In this document: piece by piece, positions 8,021-16,525 of the stretch
How the letters are laid out: every line of letters starts with the position of its first letter
Position numbering within the stretch: the first letter of the stretch is position 1
Origin: WTJH01 sp049889695
Lineage (GTDB): Bacteria > Bacteroidota > Bacteroidia > Flavobacteriales > Flavobacteriaceae
Reading direction: 5' to 3'
Assembly (NCBI GenBank): GCA_049889695.1
Contig: JBMHCX010000005.1
Location: 1-64,000, forward strand
DNA length: 64,000 nt
The notes under the pieces: model-generated
Database searches by the model: none
What the model saw: the letters and a program-made list of their open reading frames with translations, nothing else
Told to the model about the DNA's origin: nothing
Made by a program: the position numbers and the translations under genes

Positions 8021-8926
8021 CTAAATTTTTAACATTTCATAAAAAGGGATCACGACTGTGTATCCCTTTTTTTGGAAATAATCTTTGGGTTCAGCCCCCA
8101 TACACGAGGCTAGAAAGAAATCTCCACCCCATGCACCGAGGCTTTTAATTTGTCCTTGGAAATCAGAAAACAGTTCTGTTTGTATCGGTTGGAGCTTTAA
8201 GACCTGTCCCATTAGTTTTTCGTGCTGATAGAGGAGTCGATTGAAATCTTCCTGTTGCTGACAACCGATTAGCTCCCGGCTAATTGCGGAGATATCACCG
8301 ATAAAGTCAGCAGGAATAGTTTGTGATCGATAGTGCTGCATTGCTAATCGGCTGTTTTGCTTCTGATTGCGATAGACAAAATAAAGCTGTTTGTGAAAGG
8401 GAGGCTTAAATTTAACTTCTTCCACATGGATGCTATCTTCTTTTAGCTGATAGCTGATCGGCCCTGCCGCTTGGGCACAGGCGATATCATAACCGCTCCC
8501 CCCAAATGTTTGTTGCAATAGTCTATATGGATCTATAGATGCCCATTGCGCGATTAGTGAAATGAGTGTAGAAGAACTCCCCAACCCCCATTGCGGGTCA
8601 AAGGCTAATCGACACTGTACCTGTCCTTCCAAAGGAAGTTGCCAGTCGTTTTTTACTGCGGATACTGCTTGTAATATCTGCGTTAAACGTGTAGCAATAG
8701 AAGAGTCGGAGGTGCTCAGGATTTCAAAAGAACGAGGGTTGAAGATTCCTCTAAACCAGAGCTTGTCGTCTAAAGTGTAGCTCTCCCAAATGAAGTTCCC
8801 TTGCTGTGGACTGAACTCTAGCGTTTGTCCTTTTCGGGTGGGACAGGCCAAGGCCTCGGCTCCATCTAAAACGGCATATTCGCCACTGATTAATAATTTT
8901 CCTGATGCTTGAAACGAAAGTGTCAT
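8021..8926 (-). CDS. GYDIA family GHMP kinase
   Basis: This is a 301-aa small-molecule kinase of the galactokinase/homoserine/mevalonate/phosphomevalonate superfamily. It has the N-terminal substrate motif GKLLISGEYAVLDG (9-22), the ATP-binding loop GLGSSST (114-120) and the GSGYDIAC motif (143-150) that names this Bacteroidetes subfamily. Its start overlaps the stop of the HMG-CoA reductase gene by 4 nt, so it probably acts in the mevalonate route to isoprenoids, as a mevalonate or phosphomevalonate kinase; which step is not decidable from sequence. Its 3' end contains the terminator hairpin of the convergent PpiD-like gene. Confidence 0.86.
   Translation of the reverse strand: MTLSFQASGKLLISGEYAVLDGAEALACPTRKGQTLEFSPQQGNFIWESYTLDDKLWFRGIFNPRSFEILSTSDSSIATRLTQILQAVSAVKNDWQLPLEGQVQCRLAFDPQWGLGSSSTLISLIAQWASIDPYRLLQQTFGGSGYDIACAQAAGPISYQLKEDSIHVEEVKFKPPFHKQLYFVYRNQKQNSRLAMQHYRSQTIPADFIGDISAISRELIGCQQQEDFNRLLYQHEKLMGQVLKLQPIQTELFSDFQGQIKSLGAWGGDFFLASCMGAEPKDYFQKKGYTVVIPFYEMLKI
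8041..8073 (+). terminator. Terminator of the PpiD-like gene, inside the convergent kinase gene
   Basis: AAAAAGGGAT (8041-8050) pairs with ATCCCTTTTT (8062-8071), followed by further Ts, 27 nt after the PpiD-like stop codon. The same bases encode residues near the C-terminus of the GHMP kinase on the other strand (the KKGYTVVIPF segment). The stem ends in A-T pairs, so it could also act leftward, though it would then precede the kinase stop. Confidence 0.6.
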
Positions 8927-10242
8927 GTAGGATTATTCAAGAAATTCTCCACAGCTGCAGCGCTAACGACATTGCTTTTAAAATAGTCTAAAGCGGCTTC
9001 TTTTTGATCGGGTGTTGCTCCTTTCTGATTCAAAAGATTTAAGAGATGCATTTTCATATGTCCCTTTTGTATGCCGGTGGTGACCAAAGATTGCACTGCT
9101 CCAAAATTTTGGGCAAGTCCGGCTGCTGCTACAATTTCCATCAGTTTTTCAGCGCCCGGATTTCCCAATAACTGCAACGACCATTGCACTAGCGGGTGCA
9201 GGGTGGTGAGTCCTCCGACGGTCCCCAGTGCCATGGGGATTTGCAGCTTAAATTGGAAAACACCATCGCTTGCGCTTGCTTCGCTTAAACTTCTGTATTT
9301 CCCATCCCTAGCGGCATATGCATGTACGCCTGCTTCCACCGCACGGAAATCGTTCCCCGTGGCAAGAATTACCGCATCTATCCCATTCATAATCCCTTTG
9401 TTGTGTGTCACTGCCCGGTAGGGTTCCTCACGAGCAATACGTACGGCTTCCACAAATTTATCGGCAAACTGTTGGCTGTCCATTTCACCAAAAGTTCCTA
9501 GAGCAGCTATTGGGCATTCAACAATAGCCTCCACTAGACATTCAGGAACATAATTCGACAGTATACTCATCAGAATCTGTATGGGATTTTCGCCACTGTT
9601 TAAATCGGTGGATTCCTCTGCTTGTTGCACAAATATTTGTGATAAATGTTCCAAGCATGAATTGATAAAGTTTGCCCCCATTGCATCTGCTGTTTTGAAT
9701 TGCAGATGTAATTGATAGTAGTGGGGAATCAGATGTGTTCGATTTTTGAGTTCTAGTGCATGAATTCCTCCCCCTCTTTTTTCCATTCGCGCAGCCAAAG
9801 GCGCTAAGCTGGCTAGGAAGGCACCCTTATTTTTTTCAAAAAATGCATCTAGTTTAGCAGGATCGCCCCCGTAAGAAAAATGTACTTGCCCTTCCTTTAA
9901 ATTATTGATGACCCTTGTTTTAAACCCACCTCTTTCCGCCCAAAACTTGGCTGCTTTGCTGGCGGCCGCAACTACGGAACTCTCTTCTATTGCCATAGGA
10001 ATGGCATATACTTCATCGTTGATTAAAAAGTTGGGTGCTACACCCAAGGGCATATAAAAATTACTGAGTGTGTTTTCGATAAACTCGTCATGCTTGGTTT
10101 GTAATTTTTTGTCGGGATGCCAATACTGTCTCAAGCTATCCATCGCCTGAGGGTTTTTACTAAAATAAGCTTCCTCGAGCCATTGTATTTTTTCTTGTTT
10201 AGATTTTTTAGAAAACCCCTTCACCATTTTGGCTGCACTCAT
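8923..10242 (-). CDS. mvaA: Class II hydroxymethylglutaryl-CoA reductase
   Basis: The enzyme interconverts HMG-CoA and mevalonate with NAD(P)H. The 439-aa length fits class II (bacterial) HMG-CoA reductase. Catalytic residues are recognisable: Glu in IEESSVVAAAS (E86/E87), Lys282 in HNKGIMNGIDA, Asp298 in GNDFRAVEAG and His395 in KGHMKMHL. The motif DAMGAN (186-191) and GTVGGLTTLHP (340-350) are also in place. Automated annotation often adds 'degradative', but pairing with a GHMP kinase suggests a biosynthetic role in isoprenoid supply. It is first of a two-gene operon and divergent from the dipeptidyl peptidase gene. Confidence 0.93.
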   Translation of the reverse strand: MSAAKMVKGFSKKSKQEKIQWLEEAYFSKNPQAMDSLRQYWHPDKKLQTKHDEFIENTLSNFYMPLGVAPNFLINDEVYAIPMAIEESSVVAAASKAAKFWAERGGFKTRVINNLKEGQVHFSYGGDPAKLDAFFEKNKGAFLASLAPLAARMEKRGGGIHALELKNRTHLIPHYYQLHLQFKTADAMGANFINSCLEHLSQIFVQQAEESTDLNSGENPIQILMSILSNYVPECLVEAIVECPIAALGTFGEMDSQQFADKFVEAVRIAREEPYRAVTHNKGIMNGIDAVILATGNDFRAVEAGVHAYAARDGKYRSLSEASASDGVFQFKLQIPMALGTVGGLTTLHPLVQWSLQLLGNPGAEKLMEIVAAAGLAQNFGAVQSLVTTGIQKGHMKMHLLNLLNQKGATPDQKEAALDYFKSNVVSAAAVENFLNNPT

Positions 10243-10323
10243 AAAGCATGTTGTTGTTTGTTGATACGAAGATAACTTTTGTTAAACAATGTAGTCCTCT
10301 TTTTAAACCCTCGATTATTTCGT

Positions 10324-10331
10324 TATTTTAG
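10324..10331 (+). promoter_or_regulatory. Probable -7 element of the dipeptidyl peptidase operon
   Basis: TATTTTAG lies 24 nt before the start codon at 10356 and matches TAnnTTTG in 7 of 8 positions. The longer string TATTTTAGTAG occurs identically before the tail-specific protease gene (18795-18805). No TTG -33 element is found at the expected distance, so the call is tentative. Confidence 0.4.
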
Positions 10332-10355
10332 TAGCTAAACAAATTTACTATTCGT

Positions 10356-12500
10356 ATGAAATTTAACTCGTTAATATTTTTAATCCTTGGGACGATGCTA
10401 AGTCTTCAAGCCCAAAAAAGAATCCAGCAAGAAGACATTTGGCAGTGGCGATACAGCCCAGAACGATTGGAATCTATCCGGTCTATGCAAGGAGGGGAAT
10501 ATTATACCGTGTTGAAAAACACTAAAATCATACAGTATGCTTATGCCGATGCTGATTTTGAACAGCTGATTCTGGATGCTGACGAAAAACCAGAACTACC
10601 TCGCTTTAGAGGTTATACTTTTTCAAAAGACGAATCAAAGATCTTACTGGAAACCAATACCCAGCCCATTTACAGACGATCGAAAAAAGCGATTTATTGG
10701 ATTTATGATCGAAACACCCAACAGGTACAAATGCTTTTCGATGCTCCTGTTCAAGAGCCGCAATTTTCGCCCGATGGTCAAAAAGTGGCCTTTAGCTATC
10801 AACGAAATCTGTATGTAAAAGATTTAAGTGCCAATACCATCCAGCAAATTACGGACGATGGGAGCCAACACATCATCAATGGAACGACCGATTGGGTCTA
10901 TGAAGAAGAGTTTGGATTTGTACGAGCTTTTGTATGGGATGCCTCTAGCAGTCAGCTTTTATTTATGCGTTTCGATGAAACAAATGTCCCAGAGTTCTCC
11001 ATGGATATTTATGGATCTCAACTCTATCCCTTCCCATACACGTTTAAATATCCAAAGGCAGGAGAAAAAAATGCGGTAGTAAGCTTGCATAGTTATGATT
11101 TGGCAACCACCAAAGTACAATCGGTCTCGATGGCTTCTGACGATTGGGAGTATGTTCCAAGAATACTGGCCACCCCACAAGATCATATTGTGACCTATCA
11201 GACCATGAATCGTCATCAAAACAAATTACAGTTGTGGTCCTTAAACCTAAAAACAAATGCTTCGAAGCTTTTGCTTGAAGAAACAGATAAAGCCTATGTA
11301 GATATTGCAGATGATCTCAGATTTCTAAAAAATGGCGACTTTATTTGGTCGAGCGATCGCAGTGGCTTTAAACATCTGTATCGCTACAATGCCGAGGGCA
11401 AGTTACTTAACCAGATCACCAAAGGGGAGTGGGAGATAACCGCTTTTTATGGGGTGGATGCCCAGCAGAAAGAAGTTTATTACCAATCCACCGAAAAAAC
11501 AACTATTGGGCGAGGAGTCTATGCTGTTCGGATAAACGGTCGTGGGAAAAGAGCCCTAACTGCAGAGACCGGGTCTAATGGAGCATTTTTTAGCCGTGGA
11601 GGTCAATATTTTATACATACTTATTCCGATGAACAAACTCCACCAAAATATAGCTTACGCAGTACATCCAGTGGTAAGGTGGTTCGAGAGTTGTTAAACA
11701 ACGAAGAATTGTCTTCAACATTATCGGTATTTAAACTCCCACAAAAAGAGTTTTCGACCATTCAAGTGAATGGAAATAGCCTGAATATGTACATGATTAA
11801 ACCTCGGGATTTCGATCCAAACAAGCAGTATCCAATGCTGATGTTTCAATATTCAGGACCCGGATCACAACAGGTGGCTAACCGATGGGGGTCTCAACGA
11901 GATTTATGGCATAAATATCTGACAGACAAAGGTTATATTATTGCTTGTGTCGACGGTCGTGGAACGGGATTTAAAGGTGCAGATTTTAAGAAAGTGACCT
12001 ATTTAAATCTGGTAAAGTATGAAGCGGAAGATCAGATCGCAGCTGCGCAGCAATTGGGAGAACGCTCTTATATAGACGCCGATAGGATAGGTATTTGGGG
12101 ATGGAGTTTTGGCGGACATATGGCTCTGCAGTGTTTGCTGACGGGTGCCGATGTTTTTGCGGCGGCAGTTTCTGTTGCTCCTGTTACCAATTGGCGATTC
12201 TACGACACGATTTATACGGAGCGCTTTATGAGAACTCCCACGGAGAACGCTAGCGGTTACGACGATAATTCTCCTATCAATTACGCTGATCAACTAAAGG
12301 GGAAGCTATTGCTCATTCACGGATCGGGCGACGATAATGTACACGTGCAGAATTCAATGCGAATGGCCGAGGCCCTGATACAGGCAGATAAAGATTTTGA
12401 GTTTATGATATATCCCGATAAAAACCATGGCATCTATGGTGGGAATACCCGAATTCATTTGTATCGAAAAATGACCAACTTTATTTTGAATAATCTATAG
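10356..12500 (+). CDS. S9 family dipeptidyl peptidase IV-type protease
   Basis: A 19-residue signal peptide (ending SLQAQ) is followed by a DPP IV beta-propeller (about residues 90-480) and a C-terminal alpha/beta-hydrolase domain (about 490-714). The nucleophile is Ser584 in GWSFGGH; the acid lies in GSGDDNVH and the histidine in KNHGIYGG near the C-terminus. Such exported enzymes release X-Pro or X-Ala dipeptides from peptide N-termini. The POT dipeptide transporter gene starts 4 nt after its stop, so the two probably form a peptide-scavenging unit: cleavage in the periplasm, then uptake. Confidence 0.93.
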   Translation: MKFNSLIFLILGTMLSLQAQKRIQQEDIWQWRYSPERLESIRSMQGGEYYTVLKNTKIIQYAYADADFEQLILDADEKPELPRFRGYTFSKDESKILLETNTQPIYRRSKKAIYWIYDRNTQQVQMLFDAPVQEPQFSPDGQKVAFSYQRNLYVKDLSANTIQQITDDGSQHIINGTTDWVYEEEFGFVRAFVWDASSSQLLFMRFDETNVPEFSMDIYGSQLYPFPYTFKYPKAGEKNAVVSLHSYDLATTKVQSVSMASDDWEYVPRILATPQDHIVTYQTMNRHQNKLQLWSLNLKTNASKLLLEETDKAYVDIADDLRFLKNGDFIWSSDRSGFKHLYRYNAEGKLLNQITKGEWEITAFYGVDAQQKEVYYQSTEKTTIGRGVYAVRINGRGKRALTAETGSNGAFFSRGGQYFIHTYSDEQTPPKYSLRSTSSGKVVRELLNNEELSSTLSVFKLPQKEFSTIQVNGNSLNMYMIKPRDFDPNKQYPMLMFQYSGPGSQQVANRWGSQRDLWHKYLTDKGYIIACVDGRGTGFKGADFKKVTYLNLVKYEAEDQIAAAQQLGERSYIDADRIGIWGWSFGGHMALQCLLTGADVFAAAVSVAPVTNWRFYDTIYTERFMRTPTENASGYDDNSPINYADQLKGKLLLIHGSGDDNVHVQNSMRMAEALIQADKDFEFMIYPDKNHGIYGGNTRIHLYRKMTNFILNNL

Positions 12501-12504
12501 AACA

Positions 12505-14019
12505 ATGGAAGAAGCAGTAGATAGGAGTTTTTTAGGCCACCCGAAAGGTCTAGCATATTTATTTTTTGCAGAATTGTGGGAACGATTTAGTTTCTACGGC
12601 ATGCGGGCTTTGTTAACCTTATATATGGTAAACAAGATTTTTGAAGCCATTGCCACACGCGATATTGCGGCTGCGGCCGTATATGCTTCTTATGGTTCCC
12701 TAGTCTATGCATCTACAGTGGTAGGCGGGAAGATTTCGGATGTGTATTTAGGCTTTCGGAAATCCATACTTCTAGGGGGAGTTCTGATGGCTTTAGGGCA
12801 TTTTGTCTTAGCGATTGAAAACAATGCGGCATTCTTTTTGGCCTTGGGGCTAATCGTAGTGGGAAATGGTTTTTTCAAGCCTAATATCTCCACTTTTGTA
12901 GGGTCCTTGTATCCCGAAGGTGACCAAAGAAAAGATGCTGGATTTGTCATTTTCTATATGGGGATTAACATAGGGGGATTTGTAGCTCCTTTGCTGTGTG
13001 GATGGTTAGCAGCCTCCTATGGATGGCACTACGGTTTCGGTTTAGCTGGATTTGGAATGTTAACAGGTTTGGCATTCTTCTGGAGTGGTATTCGCAAGGG
13101 CGTATTTGGAAATCATGGCCTTGCTCCGCAACCCGAGCTGTTGGAACAAAAAGTCTTGGGGATTCCCAGGGGCAGTCTCATCCAGGTATTGGCTTTGTTG
13201 GCGGCCCCAGTCATTGCCTTTATGTTAGCCTCATATCAGGGAATTGGAGGAACTTTTTTTGGAGATCAAAATCTTGTTTCGGTTTTGTTTAATGTTATTG
13301 GAGTAGTGATTCTAGGCTATCTGGTCTATATCATGACGCAGGTGACTACCGAGGAAAGAAACAAGCTGATTGTTGCCTTAGTTATTACGGTATTTATGTC
13401 CCTCTTTTGGGGCTTTCATGAGCTCTCAGGAAGTGTAATTACACTGTTTGCCGCTCGAAATGTCAATCTAGAGTTTATAGATGCTGCCCAAACAAATTCG
13501 CTGAATTCTATGTTCATCATCTTGCTCTCGATTCCAATTTCTATGATGTTTACCTACCTGCGAAAGAAAGGTAAAGATCCCAGAACTCCCTACAAGTTTG
13601 GATTAGGTCTAATCATGGCAGGGATTAGTTTTTATGTTTTATCCATCAGTGGGAATGTAGCGGATAGTAATGGAATGGTTCCCATGACCTATTTGTTGGT
13701 CATGTACTTTCTGATCTCTGTAGGGGAACTATTCATGTCGCCCGTTGGCTTGTCAAAGATTACGGATCTTTCCCCCAAGCGGATCGTCGGCTTTATGATG
13801 GGTATTTGGTTCTTGTCTTCGGCCTATGCTTTTCAATTGGTCGGATTCATTGGAAAACAGTTGGCGGTAGAAAGTGACAGTAGTGAAATTAGCGGGTTTG
13901 ATTCCCTGAGTACTTATATTAATGGATTTGAAATCATCGCTCAATATGCGCTAGGCGCTGGAGTTTTTGCGGTTCTGCTCGGGATCTATCTCAAACGTCT
14001 AATGGGTAATGTACATTAA
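12505..14019 (+). CDS. POT/PTR2 family proton-coupled di/tripeptide transporter
   Basis: This is a 504-aa MFS protein of the proton-dependent oligopeptide transporter family. It has the diagnostic ELWERFSFYG motif (about residues 24-33, the ExxERFxYYG proton/peptide site) and the second PTR signature FYMGINIGGFVAP (about 150-162). About 14 transmembrane helices can be traced. It imports di- and tripeptides with protons across the inner membrane. It is co-directional with and 4 nt from the upstream dipeptidyl peptidase gene, which should supply its substrates. Confidence 0.93.
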   Translation: MEEAVDRSFLGHPKGLAYLFFAELWERFSFYGMRALLTLYMVNKIFEAIATRDIAAAAVYASYGSLVYASTVVGGKISDVYLGFRKSILLGGVLMALGHFVLAIENNAAFFLALGLIVVGNGFFKPNISTFVGSLYPEGDQRKDAGFVIFYMGINIGGFVAPLLCGWLAASYGWHYGFGLAGFGMLTGLAFFWSGIRKGVFGNHGLAPQPELLEQKVLGIPRGSLIQVLALLAAPVIAFMLASYQGIGGTFFGDQNLVSVLFNVIGVVILGYLVYIMTQVTTEERNKLIVALVITVFMSLFWGFHELSGSVITLFAARNVNLEFIDAAQTNSLNSMFIILLSIPISMMFTYLRKKGKDPRTPYKFGLGLIMAGISFYVLSISGNVADSNGMVPMTYLLVMYFLISVGELFMSPVGLSKITDLSPKRIVGFMMGIWFLSSAYAFQLVGFIGKQLAVESDSSEISGFDSLSTYINGFEIIAQYALGAGVFAVLLGIYLKRLMGNVH

Positions 14020-14038
14020 TCTCTAAATCTTTATACCT

Positions 14039-14584
14039 ATGAAAAAAATGATGTATCTCTTTTTGCTTGGCTTTCCGTTGCTGTCTTTTGGTCAAGCACA
14101 AATCGAATGGTTAACCCTAGCGGATGCTTTGAAGAAGCAAAAGGACGAACCCAAGAAAATTATCTTGGATGTTTACACTAAGTGGTGTGGCCCTTGTAAA
14201 CTGATGGACAAAAAAACCTTTGGCAACCCCGATGTAGTGAACTATGTAAACAAGCATTATTACGCTGTAAAGTTCGATGCAGAGGGGAACGATACGGTCA
14301 ATTACTTTGGAAAAACTTTTGAGAATCCCAATTATGACGAAACCCGAAGAGGACGTAATTCGACACATCAGTTTACACAGTTTTTGGGCGTTAGAGGATA
14401 CCCGACGACCATTTTTATAAGCGAAACAGGCGACTTAATTACTCCGGTAGTGGGTTACCTTAAACCCCAGCAATTGGAATTGTATCTAAAGATGATCAAG
14501 CAAGGCGACTATCAGGTGTTTTCCCAGCCCGGAGATTTTGAAAGGTATCAGGAAAACTTTGTGCCTAGGTTTAGAGGGGAATAA
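14039..14584 (+). CDS. Exported thioredoxin-fold protein
   Basis: The 181-aa protein has a signal peptide (about 1-20, ending FGQAQ) and a thioredoxin domain with active site W-C-G-P-C (Cys50, Cys53), followed by K-L-M and a conserved cis-Pro region (RGYPTTIF). The Cys-Gly-Pro-Cys site suggests a reducing or DsbD-linked disulfide reductase in the periplasm. It lies 19 nt after the peptide transporter gene and may be co-transcribed. Its stop codon overlaps the convergent comEC gene by 14 nt. Redox partner unknown. Confidence 0.85.
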   Translation: MKKMMYLFLLGFPLLSFGQAQIEWLTLADALKKQKDEPKKIILDVYTKWCGPCKLMDKKTFGNPDVVNYVNKHYYAVKFDAEGNDTVNYFGKTFENPNYDETRRGRNSTHQFTQFLGVRGYPTTIFISETGDLITPVVGYLKPQQLELYLKMIKQGDYQVFSQPGDFERYQENFVPRFRGE

Positions 14585-16505
14585 CCTTAAACCCATCCGT
14601 GCTCATGTCTACGACCTCTATTGCTCGTTCATGAGCAGTATGCTTCCAGTGTAGGATTAACCAAGCGGGATTTGTTTTATCGATCCATAGCTGAAGGGGA
14701 CAAAGACTGTCCAGTAAAGCTTCAAAATCGATACGGGGACCTTTACTCATCCAAAGAATAGCCGGGGAGCTTTCCGGTCTTTTCGGCAGGAGCGTGTCTG
14801 TCTGATGGTAAATTTGTTTCCCGTTTAATGGAATCCATGTGCTTTTTTTAGATACACTAAACTGTTTAATCCCAAAGCGGTACCACAGATTCTTTTTTTG
14901 CGTCTCTGTTAATTTGTTGTTAGCGGTACCATACAGTTTTAAATTTGGACCTTTTTGGATCCCTAGATAACTATTATTGAGATCTCCCATCCAAATGGCT
15001 TTGGGGGCGGTTGTACCATCTAAAGTTCCTTGCCTCAGTACAAGTATCCCGAGCAGTAGTACTACAGTTACAGACAACCACTTCTTGTATTTTAAAAGAA
15101 CGACTGTCCCGATCAATATCAGATAGCAACAAAGGAGTTCTGCTGCCGATAGCCGCACATCGTCGAGGAGCCATTGTTCTTGTTCCGCCAGCCAAGCGAC
15201 CCATTGCGAAAGAAAATCTGTAAAAGTATTTAGTCCATGAACTAAAAGGTTCGGGATAGTTCCGATACCTACCCAAGCGACTGTTCCAAAAACACAGGCC
15301 AGATAAACACAGAAGATTGGAAATACGGTGATATTGGCGATTAAAAACAATCCAGGAAACTGATGAAAGTGATGGATACTCAAGGGAGCTACGCCCAGTT
15401 GGGCTGCTAAACAGACCCAGACCCAACCCCATAGTTTTTGAAGTGCAGAGGGCCAATGAGTACTCAGTTGTTGGGCCCATGGAGCAACTATAAGTATGCT
15501 GGCCACTGCAAGAAAACTTAGCTGAAAGCCCATTTCTACGACATAGACCGGTCGAAAAAGCACCAACAGAAATGCACTACTGGCTAAAATTCCCATGGCC
15601 GGTGTTTTTCGGTGAAGAAAAAAGCTAAGCTGCCATATGCTCAGCATTAGTACAGCTCTAGTGGTAGAAGCTGCTCCTCCAGAAAGTGCACAAAATCCCC
15701 ACAAGCATATCAATACCAAAAGAGCTCTTATTTTCTTTCCGTGCTTCATCCTCAAGAGTGGTTGTAACAGCTGATTGAGAAAGATAAATAGCAATCCTAT
15801 GTGCAAGCCGGAAAGTGCTAGCAGATGCATGAGTCCCGTCTGGGCAAAATCTGTTCTGAGATGTTGGTCTAAGTAATTTCTGCTCCCCATGGACAAGGCC
15901 AGGATCAAGCCACTGGATAAGGATGAAAAGCCTTGTTGTTGAAGCTTGTTATGTAGTTTTTCCTTCAATCGAGCAGCCGAAAAATTATCTAGCTCCTCGC
16001 CCAAAACCAAGGTAAATTCTCCCTTCGACAAGTAGTATTGCCGATATATTTTTTTCTGCTTTAGGTAGTGGGCATAATCAAATGTGGCTGGCATGGATGG
16101 GTGTTGAATGGCCCAAGGATTTTTTTGGGTCAATACAGTGCTTCCGACCGCTGGTTGAAGTGTTCCTCGTCGGATATTGACCAGCAACTGTTCTTCTGTT
16201 TGCGCGCAACGGCCATAATATCTCCACCATCTTTCAGTAGGTTTCAAGACTTCCTCTAGCACAAGTTCCTGACAAGTACCATTTGTCTCTGGAAGGTCGG
16301 TAACGTAGAGCGTTCCATTCCAATACCCCAAGCCGCAAAACACCAAGCTCCAGATGAGTTGGCTGCTTAAAGGCCTGTAGAATATCACTCCAAAAATCAA
16401 TGCTACGGAAACGAGAAGATAGAGCTCTCCCAGGTCCCGTAAAGCAAAATAACTTCCGCACAACAAAAATGAGCTAATCCAATAGAGATGAGGGCTTCGG
16501 GGCAT
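14571..16505 (-). CDS. comEC: ComEC/Rec2 family competence-type membrane protein
   Basis: The 644-aa protein contains N-terminal membrane helices with a DUF4131-like part and the ComEC/Rec2 competence domain, recognisable by GLMHLLALSGLHIGLLF (about residues 230-245) and GGAASTTRA. ComEC forms the inner-membrane channel for single-stranded DNA uptake. The metallo-beta-lactamase domain that ends the Bacillus-type protein is absent: the last 150 residues show no HxHxDH motif. It is fourth in the surE-lpxB gene group, beginning 20 nt after the lpxB stop. Confidence 0.85.
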   Translation of the reverse strand: MPRSPHLYWISSFLLCGSYFALRDLGELYLLVSVALIFGVIFYRPLSSQLIWSLVFCGLGYWNGTLYVTDLPETNGTCQELVLEEVLKPTERWWRYYGRCAQTEEQLLVNIRRGTLQPAVGSTVLTQKNPWAIQHPSMPATFDYAHYLKQKKIYRQYYLSKGEFTLVLGEELDNFSAARLKEKLHNKLQQQGFSSLSSGLILALSMGSRNYLDQHLRTDFAQTGLMHLLALSGLHIGLLFIFLNQLLQPLLRMKHGKKIRALLVLICLWGFCALSGGAASTTRAVLMLSIWQLSFFLHRKTPAMGILASSAFLLVLFRPVYVVEMGFQLSFLAVASILIVAPWAQQLSTHWPSALQKLWGWVWVCLAAQLGVAPLSIHHFHQFPGLFLIANITVFPIFCVYLACVFGTVAWVGIGTIPNLLVHGLNTFTDFLSQWVAWLAEQEQWLLDDVRLSAAELLCCYLILIGTVVLLKYKKWLSVTVVLLLGILVLRQGTLDGTTAPKAIWMGDLNNSYLGIQKGPNLKLYGTANNKLTETQKKNLWYRFGIKQFSVSKKSTWIPLNGKQIYHQTDTLLPKRPESSPAILWMSKGPRIDFEALLDSLCPLQLWIDKTNPAWLILHWKHTAHERAIEVVDMSTDGFKVIPL

Positions 16506-16525
16506 ATCCGAATGTAGGATAAATT

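Noticed and set aside
14974..15480. A 168-aa open frame inside comEC on the same strand
   Set aside because: It is an out-of-frame shadow of comEC with Arg/Ser-rich composition and no homology signal.
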